A DNA stretch of 64,000 nt from CBDFGQ01 sp965247295 (lineage in GTDB: Bacteria; Chloroflexota; Dehalococcoidia; Lucifugimonadales; JAGWBF01): assembly GCA_965247295.1 (NCBI GenBank), contig CBDFGQ010000006.1, positions 483,699-547,698 of the forward strand, read 5' to 3'. Within the stretch, counting starts at the first letter, position 1; the number at the start of each line of letters is the position of its first letter. A program made the translations under genes and the position numbers. Of the stretch, positions 53,124 to 62,336 are shown in pieces. The notes under the pieces are model-generated. The model saw nothing but the letters and a program-made list of their open reading frames with translations. It was not told where the DNA came from and did no database searches.

Positions 53124-53996
53124 ATGCAGGTGCGTAAAGCCGTCATCCCTGCCGCCGGACTGGGCACTAGATTTCTTCCCACATCCAAGTCCGTGCCCAA
53201 GGAGCTACTGCCCATACTGGACAAGCCCATGATCCAGCACCAGGTAGAGGAAGCGGCGGAAGCGGGCATCCGGCAGGTGATCATCGTCACCTCCCAGGGC
53301 AAAGAGGCGCTGGAGAGCTACTTCCGCCCCGACGCCGCGCTAGAACAACACCTTATGGACAGCGGCTCCCACGACCTGCTGGAGAAGGTACGGCTGATTT
53401 CATCCCTGGCCGAAGTCTCCTTCGTGATGCAGGACCATCCCCGGGGCCTGGGCCATGCCGTCCTCACCGCCAAGGAGCTGGTGGGAGATGAGCCCTTCGT
53501 GGTCATGCTCCCTGACGATGTGATAGCGCACACCGAGGGCGCGACGCTACAGATGCTGCGGGTCTTCCAGAAGTACGGGGCCAGCGTGGTGGCTGTGGAG
53601 AAGGTGCCAATTGAGGCGCTGGGCAGCTACGGCGTCGTAGACTCGTGGGCCGTAGATGAGGGGCTGCACCAGGTAAGGGGCCTTGTGGAAAAGCCGGCAC
53701 CTGAGGACGCACCCTCCAACCTGGGCATAGTGGGCAGGTACGTACTCACCCCGGAGATATTTCCCTGCCTTGAGCGCACGGCACCCGGAGCGAAAGGGGA
53801 GATTCAGCTTACTGACGGCATAGCCCTGCTGCTGGAGCGCCAGTCCGTCTATGCCTATGAGTTTCGAGGGACGCGGTACGATGGCGGGACCCCCCTTGGT
53901 CTCCTGAAGGCGTCGCTGGAGATGGGGCTGAGCCGGGAAGACACCCGGGCCCAGGTCCTGGAGACCCTGAAGGCCATCCAGCCCTCGCGGCCGTAA
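53124..53996 (+). CDS. galU: UTP-glucose-1-phosphate uridylyltransferase
   Basis: 290 residues. The nucleotide-binding loop is AVIPAAGLGTRFLPTSKSVPKELLP. KPMIQHQVEEA, FVVMLPDDVI (metal-binding Asp), VEKPAPEDAPSNLGIVGRY and FRGTRYDGGTPLG follow in order. GGAGGGGGC precedes the ATG. Makes UDP-glucose for cell envelope or exopolysaccharide. Backbone gene just outside the island. Confidence 0.95.
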   Translation: MQVRKAVIPAAGLGTRFLPTSKSVPKELLPILDKPMIQHQVEEAAEAGIRQVIIVTSQGKEALESYFRPDAALEQHLMDSGSHDLLEKVRLISSLAEVSFVMQDHPRGLGHAVLTAKELVGDEPFVVMLPDDVIAHTEGATLQMLRVFQKYGASVVAVEKVPIEALGSYGVVDSWAVDEGLHQVRGLVEKPAPEDAPSNLGIVGRYVLTPEIFPCLERTAPGAKGEIQLTDGIALLLERQSVYAYEFRGTRYDGGTPLGLLKASLEMGLSREDTRAQVLETLKAIQPSRP

Positions 53997-54181
53997 ATGA
54001 GATTGACCAGCATCAGGGACTGATGTGGGTATCTCGGGCCACGCTTCTGGGAGGGCCGGTGTGGAGTTGCAATGCTCCGATATGACTCCCTCGAGGGGCT
54101 GAAGGTGTGCGAGCACCAGCGCCTCTAGCGTCAAACCCACGGGACGAGGAGTGTCGCCGGCCCGGCGTATCGCGGGGATAT

Positions 54182-55813
54182 TCACGAAAGCGATCTCATA
54201 AGGAGCGTCGTTGACGACTCAGAGGGATTCTTACCTTCAGGAAATTGAGGTGGGCCGGACTGGACGAAATCAAGAACCGAGGCCCCCTCACTGGTCACAC
54301 CATCCCTTGGCATGGGTATCGTGTAGGTAAGGGTAGCTTCGTCGCCAACGATTTCGATGCCCTTCACGAAGTTTCGAATGAGGGCTTTTCGCTCTAGCAT
54401 CGTTCCTTCTTGCAGACACGTGCGGAGGTCCTCGACGTACCCCTTGATCTCCTTGGTGTCTGGCAGATCGACCCTTCTCTGCTCCAGTTGGCTTTCTGCT
54501 TCTTCCCTGGCTGCCGTGAGCTGGTCCTGGCGATGCTTCAGGGCCAGAATGCGGGGCGAGAGGGCCTCCAAAGTCAGATGCTTGGTCTCCAGGGCTTCGT
54601 ATAAGTTCCCCAGCCTGCTCTCAACATCTCCAAGCTCGGCCTCGACAGCCCCGAGTCTTCCGTCAAGCTCCCCGGCCATGGCGTCTATCTCTTCGGCGAC
54701 GATGGTTACCAGCTCAGTGATGGTCTCGTCGGTGAGGATGCGCTCTTTAATCTTGTCGATGACGAAGCCCTCCACTTTGGGAGCGTTCAGGTAGCTGGCT
54801 TGGCAGGTTCCTGCCCCTTGCCGGTGAAGGGTGCCGCAGACGTAGTAGCCGTACTGACCGCTCTTGGCTCCCTGGCCGATGTAGGGCTTGCCGCAGGTAC
54901 CACAGAGCAGCAACCCACTCAACAGGAACTTGCTCCCCACGCGGGCCGGTCTCTGCACTTTCGGCGCGCGTTCCTTTAGGCCCTGCTGCACGTTCTCGAA
55001 CAAGTCTCTTGAGACCAGTGCCTCCCAAGCTCCCTCCACTCGTACAGGGTCGGGCTCCTTGTCACCCTTCGTCGTTCTGCCCCAGACCGAAGTCCCTGTG
55101 TAGGCTTCGTTGGTCAGCAGGTAGTGAAGGCCGGTCTTGTGCCAGCGCCATCCCTTATTGGTGATGCCCCGCTCGTTCAGCTCCTTGCATATCTCCTTCA
55201 GGCCGTTACCCATGAGAGAACTCTCGAACACCTCCCTCACTATCGGAGCCGTGGCGGGGTCAAGCTTCAACGTAGGACGCTCCTTTGCCCCGTCGGATAC
55301 TTTGACCCGCTTGTATCCGAAGGGAGCCTTGGAACCCAGGAAGAAGCCCCGTGACGCGGCCTCCCGCATACCCCGTGTGACCTCCTGGGCAAGATTCTCC
55401 GAGTAAAATTCGTCCACGCTCTCGATGATGGCTTCCATGAGCTTGCCAGTAGGGGAGTCGTCGGCGTGCTCGGTGATGGAGACTACCCTGACACCCTTCC
55501 TACGCAGCATGGACTTGAAGGCCACAGCATGCTCCCGCTTGCGGGTGAACCGGGAGAACTTCCACACTAGAATCTCTTGGAAGGGGGCATTGGGCTTGCT
55601 CCCCTCCTCTATCATCATGCGGAACTGGGGCCGGTCGGCGACGCGCCCGCTCTCGGCCTCGTCGACGTATTCTCGTGCAACAATGTAGCCATTGGCCTGG
55701 GCGTAGTTCCTGAGCGCCCGGAGTTGGGCGGCTATCGAGAGGTCCACGTCCTGCCGGTCACTGGACACCCTGGCGTAGAGGGCTGCTGGTGTGAGGGCTT
55801 GTTTATGTTTCAT
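54182..55813 (-). CDS. Large serine recombinase (site-specific integrase)
   Basis: About 543 residues from ATG 55813, preceded by AGGAGA (an in-frame ATG at 55876 would overlap vapC). The catalytic domain has ALYARVSSDRQD with the nucleophile Ser and DRPQFRMMIEE. The recombinase domain is GYKRVKVSDG, followed by a zinc ribbon (CGTCGKPYIGQGAKS ... CGTLHRQGAGTC) and a long coiled coil. The C-terminus reads GASVLDFVQSGPPQFPEG; its codons resemble the island direct repeats. Intact and likely active. A degraded homologue is at 32635-33773. Confidence 0.92.
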   Translation of the reverse strand: MKHKQALTPAALYARVSSDRQDVDLSIAAQLRALRNYAQANGYIVAREYVDEAESGRVADRPQFRMMIEEGSKPNAPFQEILVWKFSRFTRKREHAVAFKSMLRRKGVRVVSITEHADDSPTGKLMEAIIESVDEFYSENLAQEVTRGMREAASRGFFLGSKAPFGYKRVKVSDGAKERPTLKLDPATAPIVREVFESSLMGNGLKEICKELNERGITNKGWRWHKTGLHYLLTNEAYTGTSVWGRTTKGDKEPDPVRVEGAWEALVSRDLFENVQQGLKERAPKVQRPARVGSKFLLSGLLLCGTCGKPYIGQGAKSGQYGYYVCGTLHRQGAGTCQASYLNAPKVEGFVIDKIKERILTDETITELVTIVAEEIDAMAGELDGRLGAVEAELGDVESRLGNLYEALETKHLTLEALSPRILALKHRQDQLTAAREEAESQLEQRRVDLPDTKEIKGYVEDLRTCLQEGTMLERKALIRNFVKGIEIVGDEATLTYTIPMPRDGVTSEGASVLDFVQSGPPQFPEGKNPSESSTTLLMRSLS

Positions 55814-55832
55814 GATTGAGTTCTCCTGATGG

Positions 55833-56228
55833 CTAAGGTTTTTGCAACTCTGGGAAGTAGGTGGCGTAGAAGCCACGATCCCTGGTCAGAAAGGTGTCGG
55901 CATTGGCAAACGCATGGGCACCTATCAGGAAGTCGGAGATGATCCGGCCTCTCGGCCCACCAGCCTGTCGATATTGCAACCACCGGAGTCCAGCTTCATA
56001 TGCGATATCGGTGTCAATGGGCGAAATCGTTGCGTTGATCTCCCGCAGCGCTCCATCCAAAGAGGAGCGGTCACCGAAGGCCGGAACCAGCTCTGCATAG
56101 ACCACATCGCAGACGAGGATAGCTCCTCTATCGTAGGCGTGCGTAAGCCACTCCTGCGATTGGGAGTGGTGCGGCGCATCGGATACGAATACGTCCAGCA
56201 AGACGTTGGTGTCGACTGACGTTATCAC
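55833..56228 (-). CDS. vapC: PIN-domain toxin (VapC family)
   Basis: 131 residues. Conserved acids are in SVDTNVLLDVF (Asp6), VVYAELVPAF, ISDFLIGAHA and FLTRDRGFY. Predicted tRNA or mRNA endonuclease. Overlaps vapB by 4 nt. It ends about 20 nt before the recombinase start, so the three genes form one unit. It may stabilise the integrated element. Confidence 0.9.
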   Translation of the reverse strand: MITSVDTNVLLDVFVSDAPHHSQSQEWLTHAYDRGAILVCDVVYAELVPAFGDRSSLDGALREINATISPIDTDIAYEAGLRWLQYRQAGGPRGRIISDFLIGAHAFANADTFLTRDRGFYATYFPELQKP

Positions 56229-56440
56229 CTTCCCCTGATCTCTTCTATGTACTGGTCTACATCGACAGCCCCGTCGAGGATCCCACTGACCCTCTCCACG
56301 GGATGCTTGGATGCTGCCCGCTTCTGGATGAGTAGTCCATCCTCGGTTGGCGTGATCTCCACCTCGACATCTTGATTCATACCAAAGCGATCTCTCAGTC
56401 TCTTAGGGATGGTGATCTGCCCTCTTTCGGATATTCGCAT
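56225..56440 (-). CDS. vapB: AbrB/MazE-type antitoxin (VapB)
   Basis: 71 residues. MRISERGQITIPKRLRDRFGM is the AbrB swapped-hairpin DNA-binding domain. The C-terminal tail VDVDQYIEEIRGR would block the toxin. First gene of the vapB-vapC-recombinase unit; likely autoregulates it. A TATGAT-like -10 lies about 45 nt upstream, without a clear -35. Confidence 0.88.
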   Translation of the reverse strand: MRISERGQITIPKRLRDRFGMNQDVEVEITPTEDGLLIQKRAASKHPVERVSGILDGAVDVDQYIEEIRGR

Positions 56441-56537
56441 GGCTTACCTCATATGAATTCCATGTTTAGTACATCATACCATAGTTGCCATGATTGGGGA
56501 AGATGATCCAGATTACCAACCCGTTTGGTGACTCTCT

Positions 56538-58190
56538 TCACCCTCCCCCAAGAGCATAGGTAGGCTCCCAGCTATCGGGTGTGCGCCAAGCCCGTCCCAA
56601 AGGTCCCAACTCCTCCAAGGACCTCCTGTGGGATACCCAAAGCGGCACCCTGACCCTGGCGTGCTCCATCTCCTTCCTGGCCACCCGTAGGAAGTGGGTC
56701 TCTGCCAGGTCGTTGTGGAAGACCACGAGGACGATGGGCTGCGTGCCGTGGTCGTCGGTGGGCCGGTGTGACGAGTAGTAACGAAGATAGGGAGCTAGCC
56801 GTGCCGCCATGGTAGTGGGCCTCACCGCCCGGCGCTCCCACTCCAGGAAGAAGGGCCACGTATAGTCGCCCTTGCGCAGGATTCCGAATGCGTCGGGGTG
56901 AATGGAACGCAGCTTGTCACCATACCTGAAGTACCTGGCTGCCCGTCCAGGGGGGTCCAGTTGCGCCACTTCCCAGCCTTGGGATCTGGCTTGCTCGGCC
57001 AGGGTCGCAACGAACCCGTGCACGGCGTCGGTGTGATCGATGTTCCTGAGGAGCTGGCGGCTTCGCCTTCCCGAAACCCTACGCCAGTCCGTGGGAGCCT
57101 GTGAGTCGAGGCCCGTAGTACTCCAGCGCTTCCTGGCCGCTCCCACGGCGGCGCGGTCCCTGCGGGCCAGGAGGTCGATGGCGCTATCGGTCAAGGCAAG
57201 GCGGCGTCCCTCGGCAAAGGGTCTCCGTACTAGCCCAGCCCTTTCCAAGGGAACCACGACCTGGGACAGCCGAGCTTTGGAGAAGCCCAGCAACTGACAC
57301 AGATCTACCGAAGTGATAAAGGGCCAGTCGGAGAGGATGTCCAAGGTGCGTTTCTCGGCAGGCTTTAGCAGGGCGGGCAGGAGGTGGTCGGAGACAGCTC
57401 CCCCTTGGCCATCCAGGGCGATGTCCTGGGGAATGGTAACCCGCGAGAGCTCAGAGTCCTCCGGAAGGGTGCCGCCCTGGCTCATGTGAGAAAGCAGATA
57501 GCGGAGGTCAAGGGAGGCGGCGATGGACGGGGGATGCCATACGGGATCGTCGCAACCGGCCAGGGCCGCATCCTCCTCTTGGGCTAGAAAGGCCGCCGTG
57601 GGGAGTCCGGCAAGCAACCTCCGGGCGTGGTGAAGACGCACGGCGTCGGGAGCTAATAGAAGGACGGCACCGGGCAGAGGCCCCTCCCGCAGCTTCCAGA
57701 GCCTCTTGGCGAAGGCCGTCCTGTCGGCGGTGGCTCCCTGCCTCGCGATCCCAATAGTCCGACCACCAGTCAGGGACATGGCGGCATCCAGCGGCCCTGT
57801 TCGATACCATCTAAAGGCTATGTCATCTTCCTCGTCAGCGGTTGTCGCTGCCAGCCGGTAGATCACCGCTACAGCGTCCAGCCTTTCCAGAAGGATGCGC
57901 CGCCACTGGGCGGAGACGGGATAGACGTGAAGCAACCGGTCCAGGCTCACACCATCCGCCGATGCCAGGTGCCGAAGCCCTGCTGCGGTGACATAGAATC
58001 GCTGTGTCGTCCTCAGTAGGTCTGTAGCATGGGGAAGGGAAGCTGCCAACCGCCGACGCTCCAGGTCGGCTACGGCGTTGTAGGTGGTGCGGTCAGCCCT
58101 GCTGGATAGGGCCGCCAACTCCAGACGGTCAAGGAAGGGCATGGAGGCCAGGCACCGCAGGGTGTCCAGATAGCAATCCTTTCCTGTCAT
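56538..58190 (-). CDS. Replication-relaxation family protein
   Basis: 550 residues. Two winged-helix regions are visible: LDRLELAALSSRADRTTYNAV at about 20-40, and FITSVDLCQLLGFSKARLSQV at about 300. The C-terminal part has HPDAFGILRKGDYTWPFFLEWER and YYSSHRP, matching the Replic_Relax family found on plasmids and conjugative elements. Its start overlaps the end of the TraG-like gene by 4 nt. Probable DNA-processing protein of the mobile element; exact role uncertain. Confidence 0.7.
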   Translation of the reverse strand: MTGKDCYLDTLRCLASMPFLDRLELAALSSRADRTTYNAVADLERRRLAASLPHATDLLRTTQRFYVTAAGLRHLASADGVSLDRLLHVYPVSAQWRRILLERLDAVAVIYRLAATTADEEDDIAFRWYRTGPLDAAMSLTGGRTIGIARQGATADRTAFAKRLWKLREGPLPGAVLLLAPDAVRLHHARRLLAGLPTAAFLAQEEDAALAGCDDPVWHPPSIAASLDLRYLLSHMSQGGTLPEDSELSRVTIPQDIALDGQGGAVSDHLLPALLKPAEKRTLDILSDWPFITSVDLCQLLGFSKARLSQVVVPLERAGLVRRPFAEGRRLALTDSAIDLLARRDRAAVGAARKRWSTTGLDSQAPTDWRRVSGRRSRQLLRNIDHTDAVHGFVATLAEQARSQGWEVAQLDPPGRAARYFRYGDKLRSIHPDAFGILRKGDYTWPFFLEWERRAVRPTTMAARLAPYLRYYSSHRPTDDHGTQPIVLVVFHNDLAETHFLRVARKEMEHARVRVPLWVSHRRSLEELGPLGRAWRTPDSWEPTYALGGG

Positions 58191-60799
58191 TGCCCTTCCT
58201 CGACACTAGGAGAGACGTTCTTTTCAGTGGCCTCCGCTTCCTGTCCAACATCATCCTTGGGCTTACGGGAACGCTGCCTGCGCCGCTTGGCTGGTTTTGG
58301 GGCAGCGCCATTACTGGACTTGGGAGCTTCACCTTTCTCAAGGGCCTCTATGCCCGCTCTGTACTCCTCCACCAACACCTCCGACTCCGCCTCTTTGGTG
58401 GCGGTCTCCTTCACTGGGGTGGTGTAGGAAGATGCGGCCGCTCGAATGCGGACGGCGATCTCGGGTTCGCCCTCATCGGGCTTGCGCACCTTCACGGAGA
58501 ATGCCGGCATCCGCTCCTCCCCCACGGTGCCTCGGACGTAGCACTGGTGCACCGGCAGGGAGGTGATGTCGTCCTCGGAGACCCGGTCCTTGCCCAGCTC
58601 CCACACCAGGGTTCGAGCGTCGGCTCCGGCCACCTGGAAGACGGCCAGGCAGCCGACGTTGGCCAGCAGGGTGTCCTGCATGGTGCGGGAGAGGTCGGAG
58701 AGCTTGGCCAGACTTTGGGTTGCCAGGATGAATGAAGCCCCGAACTTCCCCAGCTCTGATAGCATCCCCTCGTAGTCCACCCCCGGCATAGACTGCATCT
58801 CATCCACCACTACCAGCACACCTCTCCTTTGACCTATAGGCACGCTCCCCTGCTCCCGTATCACGCCGTCCACCAGATTCAGGATGGAGGCTCCCACCAG
58901 GGCCGATACGTCCCTGCCAGCCGTCCCCTGGGAGGTGGAGACCAGGAGCACGCCACCATCTTGGATCACTCGGCGCATGTCGATGGTGGAGCGGGACTGT
59001 CCCAGGATGGACCTGGCCTTCCGTGATGAGGCGTAGTAGGACAACCGGGTCTGGACGGGGGCCAGGGCATCGGCCTTGTACTGGCGGTGCCAGGACCGGA
59101 AGTCCCGGCCCCACCACTCCAGCAGGTAGGGGTCGCTGACCTTGGCCAAGACCCTGCTTCTGAACTTGTCGTCCGAAAGTAGTTTCAGCCCGTCCAGGAT
59201 AGTGTACTGCTCGGAGGCGTCGGTTGAAGGGTGCTCGTTGGCCTCGTGAAGGCTCTTCACCGTTTGCTCCAGGATGGACTGCATCCTGGGTCCCCACTGC
59301 TCCCACAACCCCTTGGCTATCCGCACCACCGAGTCGGCGGTGCGGTCCCTGTCGGAGAATACCCTGGTGTCCAGGAGGTTGATGCCGGGAGCGTTCCGGT
59401 CGTCTGCCAGGTCTATGAGGCGCACCCGGTCAACCAGGGATTCTGGCACCTGGTTGAGCAGCCCTTCAACGAGGTCCGCATGGGGATCTATGACCACGAT
59501 GGCGTCGGAGTCCTTCCCCTCGGCCTTCTGCTGGAGCTTGTGGGAGACGATGTGGTGCATGAGGGTGGACTTGCCCATGCGGGTCCTTGCCACGTATAGG
59601 TGATGGCGGCGCAGCAGGTCCTCAGGAAAGCGGATGTCCCTTTGGGCCGTCCCTGCGGTGGAGTGGCCTATGAGGGCTCCCTCCCTCACTCCCCCGGAGG
59701 AAGGCAGGAGCACCTTGGCCCCCGAGCGCGCCACCAGGGGGGTGTCGTCCCTGGCCCCGAGCGGGTGCCATAGAGAGGCCACCTCCCGCACGCCCAATAT
59801 GGTTCTCGATCCGAAGAGCCCTGGGCCGGGGATGTGAAAGGAAGCGGTGGGAACCACCTGCCTGATCTTGCTCACCTTGAAGTGAGCTCCCGCGAGGTTG
59901 TCGTAGTGGCGGTAGGCTGCCGCCACCGACTCCAGGAGCGCCTTGGCCCGCTCCTTTCCATCACTCTTGGGGAGGATGGCAGTGACCTGGAGGAGGGAGT
60001 CGAAGGCGAGGCTGGAGACCTTCTCCTTGACCAGTATGGGGTCGTAGACGCGGGAACGCCGCTTCTTCCAACGCCACCATCCCCAGCCCGCCGCCACGGT
60101 CCCGGCGACTACTCCGATGCCCAAGAGTATCGTCTTCCACAGCTCCCCGCCCTGCATCCAGAAGTAGCCCTGCAAGGACCCCAGGGCTATCAAACCCAGG
60201 ACGGCCATCAGTGCGCCGTCGGTCTGCAGAGGCTTGGTCTGGTAGGTGTAGGAGGCGTCCCTTCGCTCTGTCACCGGCTTCGGCAGAGCCTTGTCCAGGT
60301 AGGGCTGAGACCAGTCTGGTCCCAGGGAGGACAGCACCAGTCTGGCCACCATGCGCTCTCCAGGGCGCAGCGACGCCATCGTCCCCAGGAGGGCGAGGAT
60401 GGGGTCTGAGCCGGGGTCCAGCAGGTCGTCGTCCCGGAAGGTCCTCAGGGGAACATAGGGAGGGCCTTGCACCCTCAGGCTCATTCCCCAGGCCTCATCA
60501 TCCTCTTCCAGACGCAGGGGCTCCTCCTCTGGGGGCACCTCGGCGATGCGGGCCTGGGGGTAGTGAATCGATATCTGATTCTGGACCACCTCCTTGTCCC
60601 GGCACCGGGCCATCAGGGTCACGCCGTCCATGTCCCCCGCCAGCTCCAGGGAGAAGGGCTCGGGAATGGCGATGGACCTGAGGAAGTTCTCCACCCCCAA
60701 CAGGGTGCGCTCTCCGGTCCTCGGCGACGTCACCGACAGAAGCACAGGGGCCTTGCGTGTAGATCGGTTAGATAGCCAGCTAATGGGATTCAGTTTCAC
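58187..60799 (-). CDS. VirD4/TraG-like membrane ATPase (conjugative coupling type)
   Basis: 870 residues, GTG start. About 200 N-terminal residues are followed by two TM segments (ALMAVLGLIALGSLQGYFW; LLGIGVVAGTVAAGWGWW) near 205-250. The ATPase domain has a variant Walker A, LYVARTRMGKSTLMHH, around 408, IVVIDPHADLVEGLL, and Walker B VLVVVDEMQSMPG with FILATQSLAKLSDL. A basic Lys/Arg-rich tail ends the protein. Such proteins bring DNA to a type IV secretion channel. No relaxase or VirB genes are inside the window. Confidence 0.8.
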   Translation of the reverse strand: MKLNPISWLSNRSTRKAPVLLSVTSPRTGERTLLGVENFLRSIAIPEPFSLELAGDMDGVTLMARCRDKEVVQNQISIHYPQARIAEVPPEEEPLRLEEDDEAWGMSLRVQGPPYVPLRTFRDDDLLDPGSDPILALLGTMASLRPGERMVARLVLSSLGPDWSQPYLDKALPKPVTERRDASYTYQTKPLQTDGALMAVLGLIALGSLQGYFWMQGGELWKTILLGIGVVAGTVAAGWGWWRWKKRRSRVYDPILVKEKVSSLAFDSLLQVTAILPKSDGKERAKALLESVAAAYRHYDNLAGAHFKVSKIRQVVPTASFHIPGPGLFGSRTILGVREVASLWHPLGARDDTPLVARSGAKVLLPSSGGVREGALIGHSTAGTAQRDIRFPEDLLRRHHLYVARTRMGKSTLMHHIVSHKLQQKAEGKDSDAIVVIDPHADLVEGLLNQVPESLVDRVRLIDLADDRNAPGINLLDTRVFSDRDRTADSVVRIAKGLWEQWGPRMQSILEQTVKSLHEANEHPSTDASEQYTILDGLKLLSDDKFRSRVLAKVSDPYLLEWWGRDFRSWHRQYKADALAPVQTRLSYYASSRKARSILGQSRSTIDMRRVIQDGGVLLVSTSQGTAGRDVSALVGASILNLVDGVIREQGSVPIGQRRGVLVVVDEMQSMPGVDYEGMLSELGKFGASFILATQSLAKLSDLSRTMQDTLLANVGCLAVFQVAGADARTLVWELGKDRVSEDDITSLPVHQCYVRGTVGEERMPAFSVKVRKPDEGEPEIAVRIRAAASSYTTPVKETATKEAESEVLVEEYRAGIEALEKGEAPKSSNGAAPKPAKRRRQRSRKPKDDVGQEAEATEKNVSPSVEEGQ

Positions 60800-60888
60800 A
60801 GTGAGTCCTCCTCGTATCTCGATTCTGTTAGCGGGTACTCGTTCTCATGATTTCGCTGTGTTGACCGGCTAGTTGATGGCAGGACCAT
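60796..60888 (-). CDS. 30-residue ORF coupled to the TraG-like gene
   Basis: ATG at 60888 preceded by a very strong ribosome site AGGAGGTGA. It encodes a polar peptide (MVLPSTSRSTQRNHENE, then YPLTESRYEEDSL). Its TGA overlaps the GTG of the next gene (GTGA). It may be a genuine microprotein or a leader whose translation drives that of the ATPase. No homologue recognised. Confidence 0.55.
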   Translation of the reverse strand: MVLPSTSRSTQRNHENEYPLTESRYEEDSL

Positions 60889-61276
60889 GTCGTCACCTCC
60901 TGGACATGTGAGAGAACATGTGTTCTTATAGACTAGTGTGAGCCCTTCAACCGCCAGATGCAAGGGCCATTAGGCATTAGAGCCCCTGTTGAGGTCAGGG
61001 GGCTGTACAGAGAAATGAGTTTTATTGCAAGTTGCACGTCGAGTCGTGAAAGAGGCCATTTTAGAAGGGATGCAGCCCCTACAGGATGATGGCAGCGTCA
61101 TGTTTGCAAGCACTTTGGGTTATTTGGGGTTAAGGGGGCGTTGCATGGAGAATGTGCAAAACTCAGGTCTTTTTTGCAAGTTGCATGCGGGAAGAGGTGG
61201 GGGTCGTTGAACGGTGGCTCTGGCAGAAGGCACCGATTGCATCGGGGCTGCCCAAATGGAATCAGGAGAGTCAATC
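60889..61276. promoter_or_regulatory. Divergent intergenic region with TTGCA repeats
   Basis: 388 bp between divergent genes. It has two copies of TTGCAAGTTGCA (61025-61036 and 61174-61185), a TTGCAAG at 61104, TTGCA at 61141 and TGCAA at 60959 and 61155. An inverted repeat AGAACA-TG-TGTTCT lies at 60913-60926 near the minus-strand gene. It could be an operator array or an iteron-type origin. No gene is evident. Confidence 0.55.
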
Positions 61277-62116
61277 ATGGAAAAAGGCAAGAGCATGGAG
61301 GAGATGTCCGATCAGCGGCTCATAGCATTGCTGCGTGAGCTGGTGAGGCAGAGAGGAGTCCGCGGAGCGGCGACGACTCTGAAGATAGACCCCAGGACGG
61401 TGGCTGCGAGCATGGAAGGGGGAAGCCTTTCCTGGCGGGTTCGCGAGGCGATGGAGCGGGGGCTGGGGTCAGAGGTTGGCACGGGGGCCTCCCAGCGAGA
61501 GGGCAACGACTCGCAGGAGCAGAGAATTGAGGACGTGGAGCGGCGTATGGAGGCGTTGGAGAAGGAGGCTCGCAGTGCTCAGGAAGCTCATACCGCAGAA
61601 GCGTGGACAGCAGTGGATCGCAGGCTGGACGGATTCGCCCAGGCATTGAGAGAGATGAACGGCAGGCTCACTCGGCTGGAGCAAGCTAAAGAGAAGGAAC
61701 CGGAGGATGTGGAGCCAAGGGCCGTCGATTCAAAGAGGGAGGCTAGGCGCGTTTATCACAGTAGCTACTTCGGCTTCGGCGTGATCAGCAAGGAGCCGCA
61801 TCCCGGCGAGGAGCTATCCTACGGTTTCGGAATGCCTCTGGTGGAGGAGTGGCGGCGGCTGATGAAGGAGCGAGCAGTCGGCACCAAGCTCACCCAGGTC
61901 AAGACTCGGCAGCGGATCATGGAGTTGGAGATCGCCATGCTTGGTGAGTACAAGCTGACTCTGCCGCCAGGGTCATCTCCCCTGGACGACTTCACCAGGG
62001 GAGCGGAGCTGGATTGGCGGGAGAGGGCTCTGGTGAACATTCAGAGGGAGCGGGCTAGGCGGGCACTGGTGCGGTGGGTCCGACGGATCTGCACCCTGGG
62101 GCTGTGGTGGAAATAG
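61277..62116 (+). CDS. HTH and coiled-coil hypothetical protein
   Basis: About 279 residues from ATG 61277, which has AGGAGA 8 nt upstream (the frame opens at 61214). The N-terminal 60 residues, SDQRLIALLRELVRQRGVRGAA and KIDPRTVAASMEGG, look like a helix-turn-helix. A coiled coil (EQRIEDVERRMEALEKEARS) follows at about 75-150. A distinct C-terminal domain (SSYFGFGVISKEPHPGEELSYG) ends in a basic stretch. A DNA-binding regulator of the element is plausible; family not recognised. Confidence 0.65.
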   Translation: MEKGKSMEEMSDQRLIALLRELVRQRGVRGAATTLKIDPRTVAASMEGGSLSWRVREAMERGLGSEVGTGASQREGNDSQEQRIEDVERRMEALEKEARSAQEAHTAEAWTAVDRRLDGFAQALREMNGRLTRLEQAKEKEPEDVEPRAVDSKREARRVYHSSYFGFGVISKEPHPGEELSYGFGMPLVEEWRRLMKERAVGTKLTQVKTRQRIMELEIAMLGEYKLTLPPGSSPLDDFTRGAELDWRERALVNIQRERARRALVRWVRRICTLGLWWK

Positions 62117-62336
62117 TCGACGACAGCCCTTAGGCCTGAGTCAACTGCCTAGGAAGAGGGCTTTGTTACCCGATGGTCAGGCCACATCAACGCGGGCACA
62201 CATCTCCACTGACGCTCTTTTCGCGGTCCTTGAAACTCGTGCCGATTCTGTAGCAGTAGTCACTGTATCCGCCTATGGTGGGTGGAATGTTCGCTACCCA
62301 GCTGTCGTCGTAGTCAACATCGAGGGTGGGGCGGTA

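Noticed and set aside
53997..54185. Minus-strand frame after galU (NIPAIRRAGDTPRPVG)
   Set aside because: It continues antisense to galU and has no ribosome site; possibly a remnant, but not supportable.
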